64,000 nucleotides of DNA from Neodontobutis hainanensis (taxonomy: Eukaryota > Chordata > Actinopteri > Gobiiformes > Odontobutidae). Every line of letters starts with the position of its first letter. Position 1 is the first letter of the stretch. The notes under the pieces were generated by a model, which saw nothing but the letters and a program-made list of their open reading frames with translations, did no database searches and was not told the origin of the DNA. Both the position numbers and the translations under genes were made by a program. Where the stretch lies: contig JALDNG010000001.1 of assembly GCA_024349245.1 (NCBI GenBank), positions 8,629,001 through 8,693,000 on the forward strand, in the 5' to 3' direction. Shown one piece after another: positions 12,745 to 23,900 of this stretch.

Positions 12745-14232
12745 AGCCATGTTTCCACTGGAGCTGTAAAGTTTAGGTGGGATATGGTACACGTTTAGGT
12801 CGCTTTAACACGTACCATTGGGTCTGGACTTTCTCGTTTTGTTCAACCCAAATGCTTAGGTGTTAAAGCTGCAAGGGACTGTGGTTTGGATAAAATAGCT
12901 GCTCTTTGGTCTAGGTCTGGATCAACCTGAACCACGGTCTGGTTTGTGATATTTTGGCAATAGTTCGTTAGGACCAACGCAGGAAGTCACAGTCAATAAA
13001 ACACAAAGAGGAAACGGAGGAAAATGTGGAAAACTGATATTGCCGGGTTTAAAGCCTCAAAAAAATACATAGATTACGTTGTTTTTTATTTTGTATGGCT
13101 CTATTTTTCTTGCTACCCCACAACAAATGCCTCCTATAAAACCGATTGTTTCCTAAAGAGTAATAAAGATATGTCTTAAACGGAGCATGTGAAGTTTCAT
13201 CCATCTGTATTATTTCTATATTAATAATAACATCTTTCTATAGGTCTCTATGGACCCTACTTCAGTCTGATTATTGTATTTCTCCAGTTCAACGTAAAAA
13301 TGAGCCTCTGCAGACACATTCACAGTAAAAGACATCTACAGGAGACACGCCCCTCGTTGTCATGACGACAGTGAACACAGCATCAGGGAAAGTCCGATAG
13401 TCTACTTTTAAAAAACTGTGGAGGGAAACCAATTTACAATTACAGCGCAACAATGTGAGTTCTTAGTGCAGATTTTGGTGGACCAACTTTAAACTTATTT
13501 TAATAGTTTGGTTTGTAGTGTATAAACAAAGATCACCAATAAAAAGATTGTGACCCTAAAATGTAGTATACTGTATCGGCTTTCTGAATTTAAAGTTTAG
13601 AAAGCTCTTTGTTAATTGCTAAAGTAAACAGCTATAAATTCAGCCTTTTCCACTTTAATGTCACTCGTTCTCCTTGTGTTTAGTACAATGCTACACTGAA
13701 CAACATGGACCACCCCTGCATTGGGTATTTGAACAACAGAGAGCAGCCAGTGGACGCCTAAGATTACTGAAAACTCCTTCCTGACTGCAATTACACTCTA
13801 CAATCAACCAGTCTGTGCCAGATGAAGAGACCTAACTGAATTTAACCTTAGGGCTTATGTTATTTTGCATTTTGAATATGAATGCAGACTATAAATGTAG
13901 TATTTTAATTATTAAACCTTTGCTCCCTCTACAACTGGAAGCAGCTATGGCCAGTAAACACAACAATTTAGCATGTTTTTGAGGGAATGTGACAATTTAT
14001 TTTAAAGAACAAGACAATTTATATTTATAAAAACATTTCCATTTTACTTTCTGACTTCTGCTTCTGGGTTTTTGAGGATCATCTACCGTCTATACAGACT
14101 CCATCTTTATGAACTACACTGAAGGTGTACACTAAAACTAAAAGACAAAAAAGTGCCCAAATTAGTACAAAGCACCTTTTTGTAAATGAAAACTTATAAG
14201 AACTACACCTCTCCAGTGGAAACAGGCCTTTA
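12745..14232. mobile_element. Unclassified DNA element with terminal inverted repeats
   Basis: The left end has GCCATGTTTCCACTGGAGCT. The right end, read on the minus strand, has GCCTGTTTCCACTGGAGAGG, giving roughly 25-bp imperfect inverted ends about 1.5 kb apart. The interior shares phrases with 1601-2010. No transposase frame was recognised, so it is probably non-autonomous. The target duplication is unclear. Confidence 0.5.
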
Positions 14233-14985
14233 CTTTACAGTCTGGGCAGTCTTTGGGACATTTTCCTACATAATGTTTGTGTGACTCTACCTGAATAGAA
14301 ATCCTCAAAACAATACTGTAATGGTCTGTATTGTGTCTAAAAGTAATAGGTTTGGGCAGATTGTGTGAATGAAGAGACCTTAATGTGCTACAAGATTTCA
14401 ACCTACATTAACAACTATGTACTAAGAGAATAAAAACTGCAGAAAAATGAATGTGAGACATATTCCAGGTAAAGCATCACACGCCACTGATGACTACAGC
14501 TGAGAGAGTGAGACTAGACGGACACTGTCAGGTTTAAGTAGAAAAATACTAATAGGTCAGAAAGGTGTGTGTGTGTGACCGAGACTGTGGGTTTGTTTTG
14601 GTGCTGAAATTACATCACTCCTCAAATAAAGCTGTCAGTGAAGCTTACATCAAACTTCTTCAAGACTAACAAAATATTATCAAATACAGGTTTAGGAAAA
14701 AGGGGCCAAAGTGGGGAATTTCTTTGAGAAAAAAACAAAAAAACAACACAGGACTAAAATCCCGCTGAAATGTGACAATAATAATTTGTTAAGCGCTTAT
14801 TCCATTTTTGACAGATGTGGAAGTTGCGTTCGAGCAGTCTACCCCAGTGCTGGTGACAAATATACAACTAATTCTCATTAGTTTAGTCAAAAAAAAGTCA
14901 TAACCACATCATTTGTTTGTTTCCTCGTTTTTTTTAAGCCTGGCAAAGTTGCACCTCTCTGGAGAAAAGCTTGTTCTTGTTGGGA

Positions 14986-17900
14986 CTATGCAGCCACTTT
15001 GTTCTCCTTCTGAAATTCAAAACAGGAAAAAAGGAAATAAATTATAAAAAATTTGCGTATTAAAAATATATATATTTTTTGGCTGAAATATGACTAATAA
15101 GAGGATAGATTTATTTATCAGGATTGCTTTGCATGGAAGTATAGTTTCAATCAAATGAACATATTCAGCCTGGTTTTGATTAAGTGGTTTGATACCGTTT
15201 GGTTCAAGAAAGACTTTAGGAGGCTTGTGTTTCCACTGAGCTGTGTCCAAAGAGATGACAGTTTTTTAAAAATGTTATTTATGTAAATGCACCATTTTCC
15301 TACATTTTAGAGGCTCACTCTTAAATGGCCCAAGTGTCACATTAACAAAATCTATATTTAACATGTGTTATGGGTTTTGTAAAGACATAATAATTAGGAT
15401 TTCAAAATAATAATAATAAAAAAACTATAGAGCAGACAATGACATAACAATTTTAATCTTTCATAATCAACTTAACTCATTTCAAAATAATGGCAGCTGA
15501 GTGAAACATTAGTGTATTTGTTATTTTAGACTCAGGCCCTTTATTTGACACAGTAATCCAGTAACAGAGTGGACATTAAACCGCTGAAACAGAAGTAACA
15601 GTCTGCTGAGTGTCCTTTACCCTGTACGCAGATAAGTCGGCAAACTCCCGTCCCGCCTGGTTCCCTCTGTAGCCACCCCTGTAGCCGCCGCCCCCTTGTG
15701 GCGTGCCAAACGACCCCCGGCTCATGGGGCGACCCCGGTTACCGCGGAAACCCATCCCTCCACGTCCACGGTAACCGCCACGGCCCCTGCCCTGACGCAG
15801 AGGGAGCCCGAAGTCTCGGCATTCATCCGGCGCTCCTCGGCCCAGGTCTGTCTCCGCTCCCTGAAGAAAACACAGGACAGACAAAAGAGTTTTTCAAAAA
15901 ATAATAACATATGGGTTTATACGGCAGGCTCTTTTTTCATATTTTTTAGGGCTGGGTGATAATTTTAATATTTTTTATTGTCTTGCTACCGACCTAAAAA
16001 TTGTATTATTATTATTTTACATACAATAAAAGAGCGTTGACCTCATGGCTTGAATTTGAAGAAATCAACAAAGTACGTTGCTGCAGAGACACTACACTGT
16101 CACTTCACTAAACCAGAGTATTTCTAGGTTAATATGGCTGCTTTCTCTAAAGTATATTTAAGTCTCTAGCCACAACATAGTGAAGGGTAAGAGGAAACCT
16201 TTATATGACGTTACATTCGATTTAGGAATATGGCTATTTTTAACATCGTCCAAAATTACAATCTAATTTACTGACCAGCCCAAATAGGTTTATTTTCAAT
16301 TGAATGTTATTTTTTATAGTTTAAAAGAGTTATTTACAATCTCTTTAGCTGGCATAATGAGATTTTAAGCTGTGTTTGTTAAAATGCTTAACTCTCATTT
16401 ACTCCACTGGCCACCATAACATTATTAAAATATAATAACTTTTATGTCAATATTATATCTGAATGGTTATTTTCTTTTAGTAAAGAGCTGGTGTACTGTG
16501 TGGTACTGGTAGGTAGTCACAGCTTGACAACAACCGCATTTTACAGCAGATATATTTGTAAAGCCAGTTAAACATTCACCAGATATATATTTTATTAGAT
16601 AAAAGCCTCACTAAAACAATCACAAAATAATTACAAAATCACTAAATAAACAGTCAGGAACTAAGAAAGAAAGCAAAATATGCTTGTGATTAAAAAAACA
16701 CAGTAAAAACCCCATGGTTACCGCACCAAGATCCTAATCCATCAAAGTTCAGGGCCCTGGTAATCTGGTTTAGAACAAATACTCAGAAGTAGAGATAAAA
16801 AAAAGTAACTATGAAAGCGCTGAATAAATTTCTCTCATACTAATTCAGTTATATTCATCTCTGTTTGCAATCAACTCAATCCTTCTTGCAAGAGGACAAT
16901 TATAACTATTTTAATCATGTCTTTTGTCTTCACTCAGTATTAATATACTATATTGGGCGACATTTACCTTCCAAATCCAGAAGCACCAGTCTTGTCTTTC
17001 CTAAAAAAAAAAAGAAAAAATGTTATAATAAAAACCTCCAAAATAGGAGATCATGTTCAAAGTAAAACATGTAAAACAATAAAATAGTTTCTTACCTGGA
17101 GTCGTCACAAGAGATGTTGTCGAAGAAGGACTTTGATTTGTCGTAGTAACAGTTGGGGCCGAGAGGGTCTGGCTCTTCTTCTGCGTTTCCTTCACTGTTT
17201 TGTGTGTCGACACCAGAGTCACCTTTCTCCTCTCCGTTCACCACTTTCTCCATCTTCTCCGTTTTTTCCGTCTTTTCATCTGAAACAAAAAAGACCAGAT
17301 ACTGTTTAATTTTAAGGTTCAGAAAAGATATGCCCAACAGTTTGTATAATGCCAGTGTTTTTTCACCTTTAAGCTTGAGTTTGCTCTGAAACTCTCGGTC
17401 GATCTCCTCTTTATTGAACTGGGCGTTGGCACTCTCAAAGTCAAAGTCTTTCTCAAACTTCATGGGTCCATCTCTGCGAACGTTGAACCTGCCTCTGCCG
17501 CGATGTCCACCTCCTCGACCACGCCGATTCACCGGAGCACCACCCACTGCTGAGAGACGGAATAACACCATATTTTAAGGGAAGAAAAGAGACGCACTAA
17601 TGAAACAAACGTGGTCACATGGTAAAAAAATTAACATATCAGATCCACAATGTTATAAGTCTGAAAGGTTAGAGCAAAGTATCAGTTGTCTTTTTTTTTC
17701 ATGCAACTTGTTAAACATGAAACAAATGCAGTACAGAACAGTGCTGTGTGATATGACTATATCAGTTGGTTTGATCCTCCACTGGGACTCCTTTGGGGTT
17801 TGTCCTCTCCCCTTTTATTTGTTTTATACACAAATTAATGTAAGAGTGATCCTTACAGGTGAATATGCTGATAATCATAAGATCTCTCCACCACAGTGAG

Positions 17901-20900
17901 AGTCTTAAGACTATTTTGTAAAGGTCTTGTCTTCGTCTTGAACTGATTTTTACTCAGTCACGGACGTCAAGACCAACCAACACCATAACTGGCATATTTG
18001 TCTGTTCTTGGGATTTAATGAAAATCTCATTTCTCATCAAATTCAAAAAAACTTTGTCTCCTTCACTAAACACTGACCTCCATGAGCTAAGACTTGAATA
18101 CTGGACTTGTACTATTTGGATTTTATGACTGTTCCCTTGGATTTATTAAACTTATATACACTGGTCTTGACACACTCTGGTTTCAGACATGTCTTGGTAT
18201 CAGTCAAATTGCAATTAAATGGGTTCAATTTGATGTTAATGGATCAGATAAGCGCTCTAATACAAGCCAATACAAACTATTCAAAGTCAGAAGTCACATT
18301 TATTAAGGATTTTGTAAAAATATATAAACCTTGATTATAATGAATCATTCGCCCTGTGTCTGGTCTGGTCATATCACACAGCGGTCTGGGCATCACCACA
18401 GGCTGCGTTATTGTGACTGTGAATAAAAACAGTTAGTAAAAAAACACTCCCTGGGGTCTGTTGACAACTTCACAGAGACAAACACTTAAAAGAGATGGGT
18501 TTAGATGGAAAAAACAATCCCAAAAGTAAAAAGGCATGCAGCGTCTGAATGAGCTACAGATGGTCACAGAGGTGGTTTTGGACGGGCGTTAACCTGTGGG
18601 ACGTTTACTGGGCTCCCTGCCTTCACCTCGGGGCTGTTCAGACTCAGGTTTGGGGGTTTTCTGGACGTCTGCGCCTGGAACAGCAGAGTCACTTTAACAC
18701 AACAGGCACCAGAGACAAGCCCTTCACTAATTCTGCCAAGACTTGTGCCTTCCAAATACAACATTCATAGTGAAGTACTTCTCTTCATTTAAGAAAAAAG
18801 GTGATAATTTGCATATATGCAGAAAACTAAGGGCATTTCAGGAAAGTGCAACTTACATCCCAAAATTTTGCTTATAATAGTGTAACCAAGTGAATTGTGG
18901 CTAAAGCTGATGTAAGAATGAGTCTAGACTCCCACAACCACAGAACACAACAGTTGGACTGAGTGACTCGTAATAACGCAGATTCAATCAAGCCTCAGTG
19001 AGAAACTACAGCGAGGAAACACAAGTACACAAAGACTTTGGAGGAGCAGAGAAACTTAAGCCACTTTCACACATTCAGACATCTGCATTGTACGCTGAAT
19101 GCAGCTGCGCGACGTGGTTATATGAACAAACCCCACCCACTTTCACAACGCACTTGATTACACCCAGACTAAATGTTAAAAATGGATAAAAAAATTTAAT
19201 TTAGCAACAGTTGCCCCGTTTTAACAATGTAGAGGGAACAGAAGTGAGAAGAAAGTTTAAGTGAGTGAGCAAACTGTAAAAAGAGCACATTTTCTTATGC
19301 ACCTTGTATACAGCATATTTCATTAGCTCCTGATTGCTTTAAAATGTGTCATAAAAATCAAATTTTTGACTTACAAATATAGTATTATAAGAAACTTCAA
19401 TGTCTCATTGCAAAACCTTTTAGATTTTCCAGCCTTCTATTTAATTTGTCACCAAGCATGGGTTTATATAAACAGCATTAAGGTGTTGTTTCTGCAGTGC
19501 TTCTCAAACTGGGGTGGGAGGACCACTGGCGACCACTGGAAGTCTTAGAAGTTTTTTTTAGATTTTTCTGTGGCTTCTTTTTTTTAAAGCACATTGTTCA
19601 TAATCCTTTTTATTTTGTCCAAATAATAACCAACTTAAACCACTTGGAACCAGTTAAATTTGGTGAAAGTAAAACCACATAAACCTGTTACAGTCCAAGT
19701 AAAATAATTTTAAACCTGTTGAAAGACCAACTAAAACACAATAAAGCCTGGCGGAAATCAAATTAAAACTGCTTGGGACATGTTAAAGGCTAACTAAAAC
19801 CACTGCATTTGATTGTTTTTTGCAGATCATGTTTAGTTTATTTAGTTTTGGCTTTAATCCTTACCGTTTAAATTTCTGTAGATTGCAGTCATAATATTTA
19901 TAGACAGTCTTTAAATTATAGTACACATATAGCAGCCGATTTCTTAGACTTCTTTATATCTTTAAATTATTCTCATTGCTGTAACAAAACAGAAAAGTAG
20001 TGTTTGGATAGACCAATATTTTATGAGATGGTACTTGGTAGATGTGAAAAAGGTTTGAGATTCACTGCTCTACAGGGAAACGCTGAGTGTTTTCAAGTGT
20101 GGCATTACATTAACTACCCACAAGTAGAAGCCAATTTACAAAACACAAAATTATCCCTTGACTGACGAACAAGTCTCAAAGCCACGTTTATCTCCTCTCT
20201 ACTCTGTCTGCCCTGACAGTCTCACCCCTCCTGACGTCTCCTCCTGCGCTGATGTCCTGATGCTGGGGTTTCTGAGTCTGTCCTGTGCCGGGGGGAGCCG
20301 TGCGACCGTGAGCTGGGCTCCTGTGTCCCAGACCAGGGGCAGGGGCCGTGGGGGCAGTACTGGGGGCGGCAGGGGTTAATGCCGGGTCCGCAGTGGGGCT
20401 CTTCCTCAGAGGGTCGACACTGGGGCTAGTGCGGCCTGAAGAGAGCGAAAAGAGGGTTAATGGGACAACTAATAACAATAAAGACAGAAAGAAAGAAAGA
20501 AAAAAAATTTAGTTTTCAGTGTTATTGCAGATAAGGAAAGATAATTTTTTTCCCTTAAACATGCAGGTAATGGCTTCTTCCACTGGGTTCCTAGGAGTTT
20601 TAACTGCACACTAAATATTTTTAGAAACACCAGAGGCCTATCATTTCAGAGTTTGAACCCTCTTCTCATTATTGAAAATCAGATGTGGGGGATGCATGCA
20701 GTTTCAATAGCCGTGTTTTCCACTGAGGGGTACGGGTTGGGTCACTACAGGTAAACCCCCTTTCCACTCTGTTGGGTCCAGAGAGAGGCTTCTGCTACAG
20801 ATGTCTATTTGTGAAATAAAATGTATTTGAAACACACTTTTTTTTTTTACATAAATGAATTGTTATGTATGTGAACTTTTTGGAATGTCATGTTTTTTTT

Positions 20901-23900
20901 TTTTTTTTTTTAAATCTAAGTCAAGGATATTGGCAAAAAATGTGTCTAAAAACAATTACAAAAAAATTCTGATGTTTTTTGTCTTATAATTTAACACACT
21001 CGGTCCACATTCAAAATGGTAGGGGAAAAAGTAAGTGAACCCTTAGAATTAATAACTGGTTGACCCCCTTCTTGGCAGCAATAACCTCAACCAGGTGCTT
21101 CCTGTAGCTGTGGATCAGACCTGTAGATTGCTGAGGAGGAATTTTAGCACAGTCTTCCTGCAGAATGGCTTATGTTCTGTCATATTCTTTGGACGTATCA
21201 TGTGTTTGTCCCTCTTCAAGTCAGTCCATAACATCTCTTTTGGGTTGAGGACTGGGCTCTGACTTTGCCACTCCAAAAGGCACATTTTTTTTTCCTAAAG
21301 CCATTCTGTTGTGGATTTGCTCCAGTGTTTTGGGTCGTTGTCCTGTTGCATCATCCACCTTCTACACAGTTTCAACTGACATACGGACATCCTCACATTA
21401 TCCTAAAGAATTGTCTGATATACTTTGGAATTTATCTTCCTCTCGATGACTACAAGCTGGTCAGGTTGTGCAAAGCAAAGCAGGCACTAATTCTGATGTT
21501 TTCGGGGAATCGTTTTCATGATGAAATGTCATGCCCTTTCTATGCCAGATGTAGCGTTGTGTGTTTTTTCCAAATAGTTTCATCAGTCCACAAAACATTC
21601 TGCAAATATTGCTGTGAAATATAATGTGCTCTATTGCAAACAGGCGTGCAGCAATGTTTTTTTTTAGTAAGTTTTCTGCTGTGGAAACCCTGTTTGTTCA
21701 TTGTTTTACATATTGTACTCATGAACAGAGATGGTAGCAAATTCCAATGATGCCTTCAAAACTTTGGCTGTTTTTCAGGGTTGTTTCTTTACCTCCTTGA
21801 TGAGTCTTCATTGTGCTCTTTGTGTCATTTTGACTGAGCGCCCACTTCTTGGTAGAGTCCCAAAGCGTCTCCATTTGTAGATTGTATGCCTAACTGTAGA
21901 CTGGTAAATTTCTGAAGTCTTTAAAAAAAAAACGTTTTAGACCAGCTTTATGTAAAGCAACAATTCTTGATCCTAGCTCTTTCCAAAAGCTCAGTTTCCT
22001 ATAATTTAGAGACTCAATATTTAAGACACAGTTTTACTATAAAAACAATGTTTAAATTCATTAAGTGAGATGCGGACTGTTTAAAACCTAAAACAGTAGT
22101 TGCTAATGTTAGCTAGCTTTGCAGTCAGAAAAAAGTACATCATCAAGCATGTTCTCTGTTGAAAAAGAAACTGCTTCTTGTTTTTGCTTGAGTGAGGATT
22201 ATCTCTCATTTAATCAACTGACTTCAGTGTTTAGCAACGAAAGCAAACCACAAAGCCAGACAGGCTTGGGACCCCAGGCCAAGGCGACCCTAAAGTGGTA
22301 TTGCTTGCTTTTTGGGGACACCTTTTGTTATAAACACACCAGAACCAACCCGCATGGTACTTTCCCAGGGGAAACAAGGCTTCAGAGGGTCATGGACAAT
22401 GGTGCTATTGCTGTTGGCATGAGCAGAATTTAAATATTATTTAATTTAAAAAAAATGTATGAGTTAACTTAAGAAATATTGCCCAGCTCCATCTACAACA
22501 GCTGTGAGTTTTGTGGTGTTTCTTTCACTATAATCTCTTGCCCCGAGGAATGACCGCTGTGTCTGAACCTTTTATTCTATGGCTCCTGTGAAAAACAGGA
22601 TGAAACTCTTTCAGGATATTTCGCATACAAGGAAAAAAACACATTCATAAGAAAATTGAGAGGACAAAATTGATCTGGTGAGTAAAGAAGTATAGAATCA
22701 CTTGTCATTAGTCGAGAAGTGTCACTGCAGTGATTTTAGTGGCACTCCGGTGTAAATCATTCCCAAACCAGGTCCCAGAAAATTTTACCTTCATTTACAA
22801 AGAACTGAGCATCAGAGGAGAGCGCACCGCCAAAATACAGAGTCTGAGAGGAGGGCACTGAGCGTCCTGTGAGAGGCAAGGACAGAGGAGGCCACCTTAA
22901 AAAAAAAAATGATGATCCCACAGATAACAGCAGTAGCTTTGGATGTGTAGAGGTCAGAAACAAATCAGAGGGCTGCAAAATAAAATGTATAAGGTGTCCT
23001 GGTGCCTTCTTTCCTTCCTAATAGCCCCAAAATGTTCTTTGTGTTTGATTGTTGGATAACCTTTTGACATAAACGGATGTCAAAGAATATAAGGCTATGT
23101 TATATTGGAATAGTTTGCAGGTTTTATTTGAGGCTATGGTTGATAGGTTGACTGTAGAGGAGGACACAGAGGGCTCAGCTGATGAAACCATACCGAGCCC
23201 GTTTCTCTGCACCTCCTCAGTTTCTGTGGCATGAGTTACGTGGAATAAGAGCCACCGACAGGCCCTGAACCCTTGGATATCATGCACTCATCCAGTGTTT
23301 TCCCACGCCATTGACTCCACACAAACCAAAAATAGATTACAACGTTCAGGCAGTGGATTTTGTGATGGTAAATTACATTTTATGTTCATATCACAGTCTG
23401 TTGCAGCAACATGTGAGTTTAGCCTCATTTATCTCTTAGAATTGTTTTAAATTGCAATAAACCCTGGACACAACTTAATTCATTCCGTATCATTTACAGG
23501 TTTAGGTTAGGTTTAGGTGTAAAAGGTCTTCAATTGTTTCTTACCAACACCGACAGCACCGAACTGCGTCGACACCAGAGAGCCGGCGTTGAACTGGTTG
23601 TAGGCAGGAACAGGCGGCCGGTTAAAGAGGCCGTAGGAGCTCGCCGCCTGGAATGGAGTGGGAGCCGCCGCAGAGGCAGACGAGCTGGAGCCCATCGATG
23701 ACTGAGGAGAGACCAAAGACAGAGGTTAATCCGGGGTAAAATCCTGGACAGATTTTTATTTATTTATGTGTTCATTTTTGTACTTGTGCTTTTTTTTTTT
23801 TAATTTTGAAGTTAACAGTTGTGCATGTTAGTTGCTCACTGTGGTTTGTAATTAATTCGTACAGAGAATTTATGGCAGATGGCAAAAAAGCAAAGCTTCA

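Noticed and set aside
15696..15959. Plus-strand open frames opposite the lsm14a RGG exon
   Set aside because: Antisense shadows of a GC-rich RGG-coding exon; the minus-strand reading is supported by LSM14 motifs.
22119..22433. 104-codon plus-strand open frame in an lsm14a intron
   Set aside because: No recognised domain; it lies beside Tc1 debris and contains repeat-like wording. Not supported as a gene.
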